Shown: piece after piece, positions 46,133-56,197 of the stretch
How positions within the stretch are numbered: position 1 is the stretch's first letter
How the letters are laid out: each line of letters starts with the position of its first letter
DNA from: Legionella israelensis
GTDB lineage: Bacteria; Pseudomonadota; Gammaproteobacteria; Legionellales; Legionellaceae
Direction: 5' to 3'
DNA length: 64,000 bases
Assembly (NCBI RefSeq): GCF_004571175.1
Contig: NZ_CP038273.1
Coordinates: forward strand, 682,001 to 746,000
The notes under the pieces: generated by a model
What the model was told of the DNA's origin: nothing
The model's database searches: none
What the model saw: only the letters and a program-made list of their open reading frames with translations
Position numbers and translations under genes: made by a program

Positions 46133-47464
46133 ATGCAAAGTTGGTCGCCGACATCCTGGCAGCGTTTTTCCTATTTACAAGCCGCAAAATACAATGATGA
46201 GAAACAACTTGCGCAGGTTGTTAAGCAATTAAGTCAAATGCCCCCCCTTGTCACCAGTGGTGAAATACAAACTCTGAAAGCAGCCATTGCCAAGGCTGGC
46301 CGAGGGGAGGCTTTTATCCTGCAAGGCGGTGACTGTGCTGAATCCTTTAATGACTGTCGCTCAGACAGGATCAGCAATAAATTAAAAATCATGTTGCAAA
46401 TGAGCCTGATTCTATTGCATAGCATGCGCAAACCTATTATTCGTATAGGACGCATTGCCGGGCAGTATGCAAAACCGCGTTCCTCTGATCACGAAACCAT
46501 AAACGGTTTAACTTTACCAAGTTATCGAGGTGACTTGGTGAATTCACCGGAATTCACTAAAGAAGCGCGTGAGCCTGACCCAAAACTATTGCTTCAAGGA
46601 TACAGTTACGCAGCAATCACATTAAATTTTATACGCGCCTTGTTAAACAGCGGATTTGCCAGCCTGCATCATCCCCAACAATGGGATCTTCGTTTTGTCG
46701 AGCATTCAAAGCAGGCCGAAGAATATCACAAGATTGTACGAGCCATTGCCGACTCTCTGGATTTCCTTGAATCCATTGATGGTCTGCAAAACAGCAGTTT
46801 GAACAAAGTGGATTTTTTCACTTCTCATGAAGCGCTTCATTTGCATTATGAGCAAGCACTAACAAGACGTTTAAAAAATGACCAATGGTATGATCTGTCC
46901 ACTCATTTGCCCTGGATTGGCATGAGAACAGCTCAAACAGACAGCGCACATTTGGAGTTTCTACGCGGCGTTACCAATCCCATAGGCATTAAAGTAGGAC
47001 CTGGTGCGACAAAGGAGTGGTTATCAGATATTTTGAAGATAGCCAATCCTCAACGTGAGGAAGGGCGATTATTATTGATTACCCGACTTGGCGCTCAAAA
47101 AGCTTCTGAACTATTACCGCCGCTCATCGAAACCGTGCAAGCCACGAAAATCCCGGTCACCTGGTCTTGCGATCCCATGCACGGCAATACCGAAACAACG
47201 GCAGATGGCATTAAAACCCGTCATTTTGATAATATTCTCTCCGAGTTACAGCAGGTTGTAGCTACACACAAGACCATGAACAGCCATCTCGGTGGTGTTC
47301 ATTTTGAGCTAACTGGCGATAACGTAACGGAATGCATTGGAGGGGCGCGCGGATTGTCAGCAAGTGACCTGAAAAATGCCTATCATAGCCTCGTTGACCC
47401 ACGCTTAAATTATGAGCAATCACTGGAAATGGCGATTCAACTTGGCAAGGAATTTTCATCATAA
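46133..47464 (+). CDS. Class II (plant-type) 3-deoxy-7-phosphoheptulonate synthase
   Basis: About 443 residues of the class II DAHP synthase family, first step of the shikimate pathway. Signatures are WSPTSWQ at the start, LQGGDCAESF, RIGRIAGQYAKPRS, GYSYAAITLN, the metal and substrate residues in VTWSCDPMHGNT, and GGVHFELTGDNVTECIGG. The frame opens at 46070, but homology begins at ATG 46133. Unlike the E. coli AroF/G/H enzymes (class I), class II members have different feedback control. It is monocistronic, flanked by repeat copies on both sides. Confidence 0.95.
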   Translation: MQSWSPTSWQRFSYLQAAKYNDEKQLAQVVKQLSQMPPLVTSGEIQTLKAAIAKAGRGEAFILQGGDCAESFNDCRSDRISNKLKIMLQMSLILLHSMRKPIIRIGRIAGQYAKPRSSDHETINGLTLPSYRGDLVNSPEFTKEAREPDPKLLLQGYSYAAITLNFIRALLNSGFASLHHPQQWDLRFVEHSKQAEEYHKIVRAIADSLDFLESIDGLQNSSLNKVDFFTSHEALHLHYEQALTRRLKNDQWYDLSTHLPWIGMRTAQTDSAHLEFLRGVTNPIGIKVGPGATKEWLSDILKIANPQREEGRLLLITRLGAQKASELLPPLIETVQATKIPVTWSCDPMHGNTETTADGIKTRHFDNILSELQQVVATHKTMNSHLGGVHFELTGDNVTECIGGARGLSASDLKNAYHSLVDPRLNYEQSLEMAIQLGKEFSS

Positions 47465-47544
47465 CGCAGAATCAAAATATTGCAATTGCATCGCAAACCT
47501 TACAGAATAAACGTATCTAATTTTTGATCATTTTCTTTATAGCA

Positions 47545-47730
47545 CTTTGTAAAGATTAAAGACTATAGAAACGCACCGTTACATTTATCAAAGTCGCTGT
47601 AAATCGATGACTTGAGAAAATAGAATGGTACGAATTACCGTGGCACCGACCGCGGTCTATGAGAAGCTCCGTATGGATCCCGTTATCAAGTAGCGGGGAT
47701 TCGATCCCTGAAAAATGCTAAAGTCGAGCT
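47545..47730. repeat. MITE-like repeat (copy I)
   Basis: Contains GATTAAAGACTATAGAAACG, CACCGTTACATTTATC, CTGTAAATCGATGACTTGAG, a decayed first palindrome (ACCGTGGCACCGACCGCGG), GAAGCTCCGTATGGATCCCG and the right end CTGAAAAATGCTAAAGTCGAG. The left terminal repeat is degraded, and a 2-bp loss removes the IS110 target string (GCGGTCTATGAG). Confidence 0.8.
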
Positions 47731-48703
47731 AGAAAAAATCAGCTAAAAATTCCGGTATCCTTTGATCCAGCCAATAAAACGGTGTACCGGAATGATTACT
47801 GCCAATAAAACCGACATGTCCTCCTTTTTGACTCAATTCAAAAAGAACATCTTTGGATATTTCATCTTCCTTTGGAACAACATCTGGTGTCATAAAAGGA
47901 TCATCCAGCGAATGGATGATAAGTGTAGGTGTAGATATCTGGCATAAATAGGGTAATGAACTGGCTTCCCGATAATATTGATGAGCATGTTTAAAGCCAT
48001 GCAATGGAGCAGTAACCTTATCATCAAAGGTCCAGAAGCAATGCCATTTATTGAGATTTTGCAAAGGTTCAGGCACATGATCTTTGTACAAAAGTCGTTT
48101 TCGTTCAAAAACGGAACGTATGCTCTTTAACAAATAGGCCTGGTAAATTCTTGCAAATCCATAACCCATTCGATTAGCCACTTTAACCAATTGAAAAGGA
48201 ACAGATACCGCAACTGCTGCATGGATAAATTTCTGTTTACTATGTTCACCCAGCCATTTAAGCAACACGTTTCCGCCCAATGAAACACCTACAACAGCCT
48301 TTGCTGTCTTTGGCTCTCTTTGCGAAAGGAGAGATAAAACCTCCGATAAATCGCTGGTTTCTCCGGAATGATAAGCACGTAATAGGCGATTTGGCTCTTC
48401 ACTGGCACCTCTGAAATGCATAAGAACAACACGCCAGCCATGCTCATTAAAGGCCTGCATGAATCCTGCCACGTATTTAGAATGAATAGAGCCTCCCAAT
48501 CCATGCAACAGTAGCACCAGGGGCGTATCGGCTCTCAATCCATTGATAGCCCAGAACAAATCGATGAAATCTCCATCTGCTAACTCAAGACGCTCCGTTT
48601 TATCAACCGGAGCTTTAATGGAACGCATTAAAAACGGATATAAGGTCTGGCTATGGGGATTAGATAACCACCATGGAGCCCTGAAAGAACTTTCAATGAT
48701 CAT
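47729..48703 (-). CDS. yheT: YheT-type alpha/beta hydrolase
   Basis: About 324 residues with the N-terminal [16 protein letters not shown] typical of the YheT/UPF0017 family. It has oxyanion [12 protein letters not shown], nucleophile Ser in GVSLGGN, Asp in IIHSLDDPF and His in GGHVGF. The substrate is unknown; esterase activity is expected. ATG 48703 is chosen because AAGGAG lies 8 bases upstream; it overlaps the hemE end by 11 bases, so translation is coupled. A frame extension to 48751 lies inside hemE. Confidence 0.88.
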   Translation of the reverse strand: MIIESSFRAPWWLSNPHSQTLYPFLMRSIKAPVDKTERLELADGDFIDLFWAINGLRADTPLVLLLHGLGGSIHSKYVAGFMQAFNEHGWRVVLMHFRGASEEPNRLLRAYHSGETSDLSEVLSLLSQREPKTAKAVVGVSLGGNVLLKWLGEHSKQKFIHAAVAVSVPFQLVKVANRMGYGFARIYQAYLLKSIRSVFERKRLLYKDHVPEPLQNLNKWHCFWTFDDKVTAPLHGFKHAHQYYREASSLPYLCQISTPTLIIHSLDDPFMTPDVVPKEDEISKDVLFELSQKGGHVGFIGSNHSGTPFYWLDQRIPEFLADFF

Positions 48704-49766
48704 CACGCTCCTTATGAAAATGAGGACTGAATTCTTGCACGGCTTCAACAAGAGCAGTCACATTTTCCGGCGGAACATCCGGCGTAATACCATGGCCTAA
48801 GTTAAAGATATGGCCTGAGCCGTAACCAAAGGCGGCCAGAACGTTCTGAACCTCTTTTCGAATGCAGTGCGGATGGGTCAACAGGACAGCCGGATCCAGA
48901 TTTCCCTGCAAGGCCACTTTTGAACCCACCAACTTCCTTGCTGCTGCTAAATCACAAGTCCAATCAACTCCCAAAGCATCGCAGCCGGTGAATGCCATAT
49001 CTGACAACCATTGTCCGCCACCCTTTGTGAATATTATTATAGGCCATTCTGAATATTTTACCTTCAATTGCTCAACGATTTTCGCCATATAACTTAAGGA
49101 AAATTTGCGATAATTTTCCGGTGTCAGGATGCCTCCCCAGGTGTCGAATAACATGACAGCATTTACTCCGGCTTCAATCTGTGCAACCAAATAATCATAC
49201 ACAGAGTCAGCCAGTTTAAGGAGCAACTCATGCACTGTTTGCGGTTCGCTGTACAGCAGGGTCAGAATATTCTTGAAATCACGAGAGCTCTGTCCTTCCA
49301 CCATATAGCAGGCTAAAGTCCAGGGACTGCCGGAAAAACCAATCAATGGTAATTCTTCAGGCATTTCTTTTCTGATAAGACGTACTGCATCCATGACATA
49401 GCTTAGCTCATTTCTTACATCCGGCTTAGCCAGTTTTTTTATCGCATTCAAATCACGTACCGGCTGAGAGAAAACAGGTCCTTCTCCCTCAACAAAAAAA
49501 AGGCCAAGGCCCATAGCATCAGGAATGGTTAAAATATCAGAAAATAAGATTGCAGCATCCAGTGAATAACGGCGAAGTGGCTGCAAGGTAGCCTCACAAG
49601 CCAGTTCAGGATTTTTACATAAATTTAAAAAATCGCCTGCTTTTTGTCTTAATTGGCGATACTCTGGTAAATAACGACCAGCCTGACGCATAATCCAAAG
49701 GGGTGTCCTCTCAACAGGCTGACGTCTTAAAGCACGAATAAATATGGATTGATTCACATCTGTCAT
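48693..49766 (-). CDS. hemE: Uroporphyrinogen decarboxylase
   Basis: A 357-residue enzyme of haem synthesis. Signatures are the N-terminal [31 protein letters not shown] with the catalytic Asp, and [16 protein letters not shown]. It decarboxylates four acetate groups to give coproporphyrinogen III. The yheT gene overlaps its end. hemA is 19 kb away, so haem genes are dispersed. Confidence 0.97.
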   Translation of the reverse strand: MTDVNQSIFIRALRRQPVERTPLWIMRQAGRYLPEYRQLRQKAGDFLNLCKNPELACEATLQPLRRYSLDAAILFSDILTIPDAMGLGLFFVEGEGPVFSQPVRDLNAIKKLAKPDVRNELSYVMDAVRLIRKEMPEELPLIGFSGSPWTLACYMVEGQSSRDFKNILTLLYSEPQTVHELLLKLADSVYDYLVAQIEAGVNAVMLFDTWGGILTPENYRKFSLSYMAKIVEQLKVKYSEWPIIIFTKGGGQWLSDMAFTGCDALGVDWTCDLAAARKLVGSKVALQGNLDPAVLLTHPHCIRKEVQNVLAAFGYGSGHIFNLGHGITPDVPPENVTALVEAVQEFSPHFHKERDDH

Positions 49767-49854
49767 TTTAATGAGTCCTGTTTATCACTAAGAAGTAGGC
49801 ACAATATACTATAATAAAAAGTGAATACCATGTATTTTTGACAGGGAGGTTGGC

Positions 49855-50016
49855 ATGTTGCCCTGGATTATTATATTTCTCATCGCCGCTCTCATTGCAG
49901 GCATACTCGGTTTTGCCATTGTTCCTGACGCCATCGTAAGCGTTGTCAAATTTTTATTTTTTCTGTTCCTGATTTTATTTTTCATTTTTTTAGCTCTATA
50001 CATCACAAAACGCTGA
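49855..50016 (+). CDS. Second DUF1328-like small membrane protein
   Basis: A 53-residue protein: MLPWIIIFLIAALIAGILGF, then AIVPDAIVSVVK, then a Phe/Leu-rich second helix and a short basic tail (YITKR). It has the same two-helix plan as the gene at 5031, with sequence clearly diverged. A strong ribosome site AGGGAGG lies 7 bases before the ATG, supporting a real gene. It stands alone between hemE (divergent) and the LRR gene. Confidence 0.78.
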   Translation: MLPWIIIFLIAALIAGILGFAIVPDAIVSVVKFLFFLFLILFFIFLALYITKR

Positions 50017-50175
50017 CCACTGATGTGAGTGCATTTTATTTAGGTACACAAAAAATTCAGCGCAATTTTTTTTCATCATTTTATAAATTTTAATTTTAAC
50101 GGTATTTAGAGCACATACCTCATTTAGATCAATTTTAATCTATAATGTATATTATTAATACTGAATGATCGTATT

Positions 50176-51846
50176 ATGCCTAAATTTGTCCTCGAAAAAG
50201 GTAAATTAACCATCGTCAGTGATGCTCGGCCTAGACGTACATTAGCAACTCACTTGAGTCTGGAAGAACAATACAGTGAAGATTTCATGTTTTATAAGCC
50301 TAAAATGTTTGCAGAATGCAAAGATTTTATTGCCGAAAAAGGTGAAGATAGCATTGTAAGTGTCAAATCAGATATCTGGGATATTCATTATCAAGCATTA
50401 TTTATTGGCATTATTGCTCAGAAGTATCCCACAATTGAAGAAATTGATTTCAGTCATTGTGAGCTACGTGATGCCGATGTTCCGCCTATTTTAGTTATTT
50501 TTCGAGAATGTAGTCATTTAAAAAAAATCAACTTGAGCAATAATTATATTTCCAATGAAGGTGCCTTGTTATTACTAGATTATATTTTGCAGCACTTAGA
50601 GGAAATCGAGACGGTTGATTTAAGCGATAATGATATTGGCTATCCTGTGTGTGATTTCATTTCCAAACAAATCGCTTCATTTAGCACAGTAAGTATAAAT
50701 CTTGCTGACAATCATAATCCTGATGAAGTTTTTCTTTCCCAAAAAAACCTTAATGAGGAAGAACAGCAAAAAGCTCATAAATATCTTGGTGAATTAGCCG
50801 ATGAGTTCCAAACTGGCGACCTGCTCTATGGTTTACATGCAGGCGTTGCGGAAGACAAAGGTAGAAACCCAGTTCACGAGGCAGTAAAAAAAGCCATTAA
50901 ACCCCAACTTCGTCATCAATTATTAATTATCAATCCTTTTTCAGATTGGGTAATCAATAGAAATAATTTTGAACGGGCTTATAAAAAGGAACTGATATTA
51001 TTTGACGACTTTGCCCACCGCTTGACTCCATCACTTTATCCAAAGGAGGACGAACCTTTTATTAAAGGATGGTCAGAACATAAAATCATTTGTAAGCTTG
51101 GAATTTTATGGGCAAAAAACAACAATAAAAAAATTCACTATATACTCGATGATCTGCGGATGGAATTATTTTCTGCAGGCAACCGTAATCGAGCCGATGT
51201 TTCCGTCACAGAGGCCGAGATAAAATTCATCGCACGTTTTTATGATAATTTAAAAGACACAGTACAATTTTGGCGTACCGATAAAGCCTCTGGAAAATTG
51301 GTAAAAGCAGAAGCACCCTGGTTAGATCCCAAAACCAGAGATGACTGGAGAGGTTATTTAAAAGCGGAAAAAAGCAAAATGCGTTATTTTCCACAAGGAA
51401 GCCTTCCCACGCTCATGTTTTTCTCAGCAATATCGGATCGAAAATCCTACTCCGTTAAGGCTTATCATGAAGCGCTGGAATTACTTCTAAGCGATATCGT
51501 CGGCAAAACTGACCATTATCAAATCAACGCCCTCATTGGGAAATATCGCTCACTGCTTATCAAGGCCGACACTAAATATAAAATTGAACAATTGGTTTTT
51601 GCACTTGCTGATGAATACGAGCAGATAAAAGAAAATTTTAAAGACAATAACCTGGAAGTACTTTTGTCAAATCTTATTAAACCATCAGGAAGTTATTCTA
51701 CAGCCTCAGAAGATATAAGATTCTTTTACCGTCGGGGTATCATGGAAAGGGTTTATGGAAACAAGGTTTTGGACATGAAAATGTTATTTGAAATGGCTGA
51801 TACCTTAGAGGCTGACACTGTAAAACTTGGCTCGGGTTTTGATTAA
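50176..51846 (+). CDS. Leucine-rich-repeat protein, candidate Dot/Icm effector
   Basis: A 556-residue protein with a short N-terminal region and then about four ribonuclease-inhibitor-type LRR units at about 90-185 (IEEIDFSHCELRDADVPPIL; LKKINLSNNYISNEGALLLL; IETVDLSDNDIGYPVCDFI; VSINLADNHN). A large helical C-terminal domain (about 230-556) has no recognised family. No signal peptide. RI-type LRRs are eukaryote-like and recur in Legionella effectors. A TATAAT-like box is at about 50143; the ribosome site is weak. An effector role is inferred. Confidence 0.72.
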   Translation: MPKFVLEKGKLTIVSDARPRRTLATHLSLEEQYSEDFMFYKPKMFAECKDFIAEKGEDSIVSVKSDIWDIHYQALFIGIIAQKYPTIEEIDFSHCELRDADVPPILVIFRECSHLKKINLSNNYISNEGALLLLDYILQHLEEIETVDLSDNDIGYPVCDFISKQIASFSTVSINLADNHNPDEVFLSQKNLNEEEQQKAHKYLGELADEFQTGDLLYGLHAGVAEDKGRNPVHEAVKKAIKPQLRHQLLIINPFSDWVINRNNFERAYKKELILFDDFAHRLTPSLYPKEDEPFIKGWSEHKIICKLGILWAKNNNKKIHYILDDLRMELFSAGNRNRADVSVTEAEIKFIARFYDNLKDTVQFWRTDKASGKLVKAEAPWLDPKTRDDWRGYLKAEKSKMRYFPQGSLPTLMFFSAISDRKSYSVKAYHEALELLLSDIVGKTDHYQINALIGKYRSLLIKADTKYKIEQLVFALADEYEQIKENFKDNNLEVLLSNLIKPSGSYSTASEDIRFFYRRGIMERVYGNKVLDMKMLFEMADTLEADTVKLGSGFD

Positions 51847-51976
51847 AAAACGTAGATATTCATTTACCAGAGCACTGAATGATTTAAAAATATGTAAAAA
51901 ATAAATCTTTTGCTGGTTTAGTGTTATAAAGGTCGATAAAATAAGAAAAGAGTGCTATTGATAAAAATAAATCACC

Positions 51977-52315
51977 ATGGATCATCTTGAAATCACAGGA
52001 TTAAGCGTTACCACCTGCATTGGTGTCTATACATGGGAACAACGCATTTCCCAACGCTTGTTGATTGACATCAAAATTCCGGCAAATTATAAAAACTGTA
52101 AAGATGCCATTACCGACATGCTTGATTACAGTGAAATATGTAAGCAAGTCATGGAGTTTGTGCAATCCAGAACTTTTCAGTTGATTGAAACCGTAGCCAA
52201 TGAAGTCGCTCGTTTAATTAAAGAAAATTTCAAGGTGAATGAAGTCACTGTAAGTGTCAGTAAACCTCATGCGGTGAAATTTGCGATGAACGTTAAAGTT
52301 ACCGTGGCGCGTTAA
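51977..52315 (+). CDS. folB: Dihydroneopterin aldolase
   Basis: A 112-residue enzyme with MDHLEITGLSVTTCIGVYTWEQ at the start, LDYSEICKQV, the catalytic segment QLIETVANEVA, and a C-terminal VTVSVSKPHAV with the conserved Lys. It converts dihydroneopterin to hydroxymethyl-dihydropterin in folate synthesis. It is the only clear housekeeping gene in the 50-56 kb accessory island and stands alone. Confidence 0.95.
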   Translation: MDHLEITGLSVTTCIGVYTWEQRISQRLLIDIKIPANYKNCKDAITDMLDYSEICKQVMEFVQSRTFQLIETVANEVARLIKENFKVNEVTVSVSKPHAVKFAMNVKVTVAR

Positions 52316-52435
52316 ACAAATGCAAACCGTTCAACATCAAAAAATTCTTCCCAAATTTGCCTAAAATATTCAAAAATCGTATTGTTATTGCTCACAAAAT
52401 CATCAATTTTCAAGCACAACAGCAACGCAAATAAC

Positions 52436-53200
52436 CTAAAAGTTTGAGAAAGGTTTTTTTTCACCAGTTTCAGTTTCTTTCTTTTTCACCTTCTTCTCCC
52501 CTTTCTCTTTAACAAGCTCTTCCCTGGCAGAAGCAGAATCTCTCCCACTTGAAGAAGGTGCGTCAAACAGCGTGCCTCTTCTTGACTCCAGTTTGTATTC
52601 TACTTTGCTGAGCTTTTCATCTTTTCCAACATTTTTTGCAACTCGTCTAAAGCTTTCCAGCTCTTCCTCATCCAGATGTTTCATATCGGCTGATTTCTCT
52701 ATGATTTCCAGAGTTCGCCTCATATTTTCTCTTGCATTTTTAGCCCATTTTGGAATCGGAGGCACTCCACCTAGACTATCGTCCTTATCGGCCACCTGTT
52801 CCACAATAGGTAATTGAGAATGAGGAACCTGGCGGGTCATTGCAAGCTCGGAAGACAATCCTCGGCTTCCGCCTATCTTACGAAACTCTAAAACGGCATT
52901 ATATTCTTTTTCAAGTTTTTTAAGTTCCCGCATCAATTCTTCATCATCACTCGATTTTTCTTCTTTCGATTCCACAACAAGTAGTTGCTCTTCGATAAGT
53001 TTTCTGGCCTCCTCATAGTCATGTGTAAGCTCATCTACGCTAATTCGGCAGGGTTCTTGTTGCTCCCCAAAAAGATAAAATTCTATCACATCAACTTTAT
53101 TTAATTTATTTTCCGGACGCGACATGTATCTTTCTTCATTGGAATACATATATTCTTCCACTTCCTCATTTTTATACGTCCGGGTCCTCACATCATGCAT
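52436..53200 (-). CDS. Charged hypothetical protein, candidate effector
   Basis: Up to 254 residues, no recognised family. It is rich in Glu, Lys and Arg, with a helical segment (about 60-110, RKLIEEQLLVVESKEEKSS) and a Ser-rich linker. The C-terminus is Glu/Lys-rich (AREELVKEKGEKKVKKKETE), resembling a Dot/Icm signal. The furthest start (53200) overlaps the divergent gene's start; ATG 53149 (MYSNEERYMS), preceded by GAGGAAG, is a likelier start and frees some promoter space. Confidence 0.6.
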   Translation of the reverse strand: MHDVRTRTYKNEEVEEYMYSNEERYMSRPENKLNKVDVIEFYLFGEQQEPCRISVDELTHDYEEARKLIEEQLLVVESKEEKSSDDEELMRELKKLEKEYNAVLEFRKIGGSRGLSSELAMTRQVPHSQLPIVEQVADKDDSLGGVPPIPKWAKNARENMRRTLEIIEKSADMKHLDEEELESFRRVAKNVGKDEKLSKVEYKLESRRGTLFDAPSSSGRDSASAREELVKEKGEKKVKKKETETGEKKPFSNF

Positions 53201-53695
53201 GCCGTTTACAAGGAAGTTGAGAAGGATAAAGATTTACACTCGATTTTAGATTCTATCAACTACGTTGAAACGTTTTATGCGGATACGGTTGGAAATAAAG
53301 AACGTCTCAGCAAAGAAGAATTAGAAGAACAACTTTCGCCTGAAGAATTTAGAGTTCTGGTAAGCTGTATACGTAACATTGTCGCACTCAAACCCGTCGC
53401 AGATCTGATAGCAGACAAAGTAGAGGATTTCAAAAATCGATTAGAAGATGCGCAATCACTAGAGGAAGTTGAAGATATTGAATCAGAGATTGCTATACTA
53501 CAGCAGTCGTTAGACAGAACTTATCAGCAGTCAGTCCACTTTCCTCAAGATGAAAAAACAGCAGGTGCGCTTATTGAATATCTTGATTTTAACCATCATA
53601 TTCGAAAGATAGCTGAAGCTTTTAACGTACAGGGAAAATTGACTGATGATGTTTTATATGCTACAGGTCGATGTCAGATTAATCTAAAATTCTGA
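53195..53695 (+). CDS. Hypothetical helical protein
   Basis: Up to 166 residues, mostly amphipathic helix (KERLSKEELEEQLSPEEFRV; DFKNRLEDAQSLEEVEDI), with no signal peptide. No family recognised. The ATG at 53195 falls inside the start region of the divergent gene (CATCATGCATGCC), with no visible ribosome site, so the true start or expression signal is unclear. It is convergent with the next gene. Confidence 0.58.
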   Translation: MHAVYKEVEKDKDLHSILDSINYVETFYADTVGNKERLSKEELEEQLSPEEFRVLVSCIRNIVALKPVADLIADKVEDFKNRLEDAQSLEEVEDIESEIAILQQSLDRTYQQSVHFPQDEKTAGALIEYLDFNHHIRKIAEAFNVQGKLTDDVLYATGRCQINLKF

Positions 53696-53745
53696 CATCG
53701 TGCAATTGTAGTAGCTCAACATTCTATATTGACGGTCACGCTTCC

Positions 53746-54522
53746 CTACAATGTCCTCTCACTTAATCCTGGGGTTTCAGTTTCAGATGTTGGATATGTA
53801 ATTTTTTTCTGATGTAAATTTCGATATATTGAATTAAAAAATGTGACTGTTAATGCTGAATATTGCAATTTTAATTGTTGCTGGTGTGAATTCGGTTCAT
53901 TATTGGCTTTAGATGAACTTATAACGTCTTCAGCGGACATTTCCAAATCTAATGAGATTTGCGATCTGATTCTCACTTTTATTGACCCAGTACTGCCTTT
54001 GAATTCATCTTCAATTCCAAACTCAGGTTCAGAATGAAGTTTCCTTGCCAAGCGTTCAATCTCCTTTTTCCAATCTTCCGAAATCCATAATTCCACTACC
54101 CCGCCCGGCCGTATACAACGAGCAATCTCATCGATATTTTTAGAGGTCAGCGGGGCATTCTGCATGGTAATATAATCAGCAAATCCATCTGAAAAAGGAT
54201 AAGAGGGATTGGTAAACCAGCTCTTAAGCCTTACTAAATTTGGGATGCGCATCCCATAAGCATTACTTTGATATTCGGTTGCATTGACATTAATAGATGT
54301 AGTAAATCCTGAGAAATATCCCATGTGCTCGTTATATCCTTCACCTCCGATATCAAGATGAATGAAGTAATCATTATCTAGATTTAAGTCTTTTCTTGAG
54401 ACTCTTACCTTAGGATCTGCTGGGGTACCGACAATTTCTCGTATCTTTGCTACGATTTCCATTTCATTAATTTTCAGGTTTTGCAAAGCATGTGGCCGGA
54501 TTGTTTCAATTTTTTCTTGCAT
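53746..54522 (-). CDS. Rossmann/methyltransferase-like hypothetical protein
   Basis: A 258-residue protein. Residues about 50-150 look like a class I SAM-methyltransferase core: FIHLDIGGEGYNEHMGYFSG (motif I), then GFADYITMQNAPLT (motif IV region) and IARCIRPGGVVELWIS (motifs V-VI). The N- and C-terminal tails are extended and Ser/Thr-rich (TYPTSETETPGLSERTL). It is not a known methylase family by eye. With the next two leftward genes it forms a same-strand run of unknowns, likely accessory or effector genes. Confidence 0.6.
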   Translation of the reverse strand: MQEKIETIRPHALQNLKINEMEIVAKIREIVGTPADPKVRVSRKDLNLDNDYFIHLDIGGEGYNEHMGYFSGFTTSINVNATEYQSNAYGMRIPNLVRLKSWFTNPSYPFSDGFADYITMQNAPLTSKNIDEIARCIRPGGVVELWISEDWKKEIERLARKLHSEPEFGIEDEFKGSTGSIKVRIRSQISLDLEMSAEDVISSSKANNEPNSHQQQLKLQYSALTVTFFNSIYRNLHQKKITYPTSETETPGLSERTL

Positions 54523-54655
54523 AATATCACCTTATTGCATTTAATTTAATTAAATTGGTTAATATTAACACAGAATAGGGAGTAAATAAAGTTTTTTAGT
54601 CCCCTAATAAAGTCGTTTCTAACCGACATTCGGTACTAGCCTGTTTGTCCGCATA

Positions 54656-55120
54656 TCACAGCATGTTGGTATTTTCTGGAAGGGAATTATAGGAAAAGTC
54701 AACTTTTATGGTTTTCGGAAAGGCTTTAGCCAGCGCCATCAACTCATCATGTGTAAAACGATGAAGTTCATTATGAGTAAAATTTACACTATGAACTGAG
54801 ATTGGTATTTTTTTAATCAAATTACACAATTCTTTAGCCTTCATATGGCCAAATTTGTTAAAGCTAAGATTTATAGAAGAAAGTTTAATAGACGTTTTTC
54901 CAATCAAATCGAGTACTTGATAAATAAAATCCAATGAACATTCACCAAGTTTGTTTCCGCTGATATCCAGTGAATCAATGGTTCTATCGCTAATATTTGC
55001 CAAAATATTGATACATTCCTCACGTTGCTGGGGATCATCTGGCAAATTCCTCCAACAACATTCATAGGTTCCCTTAGGGCTTTTAGGGATCGTGTCAAAT
55101 ACCTTATAGGATGATTTCAT
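54656..55120 (-). CDS. Short leucine-rich-repeat protein
   Basis: A 154-residue protein with four RI-type LRR units: IDSLDISGNKLGECSLDFIY; LSSINLSFNKFGHMKAKELC; VHSVNFTHNELHRFTHDEL; and IKVDFSYNSLPENTN. The N-terminus (MKSSYKVFDTIPKSPKG) has no signal peptide. It could be a small effector or a remnant of a larger LRR gene. It shares the LRR type with the gene at 50176 but is not a close copy. Confidence 0.68.
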   Translation of the reverse strand: MKSSYKVFDTIPKSPKGTYECCWRNLPDDPQQREECINILANISDRTIDSLDISGNKLGECSLDFIYQVLDLIGKTSIKLSSINLSFNKFGHMKAKELCNLIKKIPISVHSVNFTHNELHRFTHDELMALAKAFPKTIKVDFSYNSLPENTNML

Positions 55121-55157
55121 AGTTATCGAATCCTCTTCTGTCTATAAAATGTCAGTT

Positions 55158-55991
55158 TTAATAACCTCTACCGAATATATTTTCATCTTCTTCCTTGCTG
55201 TCTTCGATGAGCCTTATTTCTAATCCCAATTTTTCTATTATCCCTAATGCCGTAGGTTCAGGAAGTATATGCGTCTTAGTCGGTATTCTTTGTATCGGAT
55301 CTAAATTTGAGAAAATGCATACCGATGGTTTTAAAGATTCTATGGATTGCAGAACCCTGCATTGATCTGTTTCTTCGCAACAACTTATGATATTAGAGGG
55401 ATAGGCTACGATGGGTCTATCTGAATAAAGGTTGCGGATATCTCTGAATGTATTGGAATTTGCCCAGTCTTGTCGCAATACCTCTGTTGCTAATACGATA
55501 TTCTTAACGTATTCAATATTAAATGATCTAAAGAATTCGCTAAAATAACGCACAGGATTCATTCCGTGGGTTACATCCAATAATTCATTCAGGATAAATT
55601 CAAATAAACCCGTTTTCCCATGTAAAAATGATTTAATATCCGTTTCTGTGGATTCAGCAAAAAAGTTTTTCAGTTTTTCCCAAGTTTCATGGACTTGCCT
55701 GCTGTTATCAATAATAAAAACTTTTGGGGTGACGTTATATTTTGCTGATAACTTGCAGGCAAAGTCGATAGAACGAAATACCGAAGTTCCCACCAATACA
55801 AAATTGGTTTCCATTTGAAAAAGTTCAACTTCTTCTTCAGTGAGAGGCCTGTCATTACCGATTAAAAAGGCAGTATAATCTTTTAATTCTTCAGATGTAA
55901 GTTGAGTAAAGCTGAAAGTGCGTCTGAGGGTGCTTTGTTGAATGCTTTTTTGAAAATGCTCAAGCGTATTTTCTTTTTTCTCTTCTGACAT
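55158..55991 (-). CDS. Rossmann-like hypothetical protein, candidate effector
   Basis: About 277 residues. A Rossmann-like beta-alpha-beta pattern stands at NFVLVGTSVFRSIDFACKLS and VTPKVFIIDNSRQVHETWEK (about 70-115), followed by helices and later strands RPIVAYPSNIIS and KPSVCIFSNL. The C-terminus is Glu/Asp-rich (LIEDSKEEDENIFGRGY), an E-block-like feature. No family recognised. ATG 55991 (MSEEKKENTL) is preferred over 56012. It precedes the LRR gene by 38 bases, suggesting cotranscription. Confidence 0.6.
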   Translation of the reverse strand: MSEEKKENTLEHFQKSIQQSTLRRTFSFTQLTSEELKDYTAFLIGNDRPLTEEEVELFQMETNFVLVGTSVFRSIDFACKLSAKYNVTPKVFIIDNSRQVHETWEKLKNFFAESTETDIKSFLHGKTGLFEFILNELLDVTHGMNPVRYFSEFFRSFNIEYVKNIVLATEVLRQDWANSNTFRDIRNLYSDRPIVAYPSNIISCCEETDQCRVLQSIESLKPSVCIFSNLDPIQRIPTKTHILPEPTALGIIEKLGLEIRLIEDSKEEDENIFGRGY

Positions 55992-56197
55992 TTGGCACCC
56001 ACAATATGGCAATTAATAGCTCATATTGATATTATAGAATACAAACGAGGAAGTGCATTAAAAGAATCGACTGCTTTATAACTTAGCTAATTTTAAATAA
56101 AAATAGGGGTTGGGCTGTTACTCTGTTTTTTAACAAAAAAACGCAGGTGAGATGTCCCTTAAGCAGAGCTCAAATACATTATCAACTCATGAGCTTA

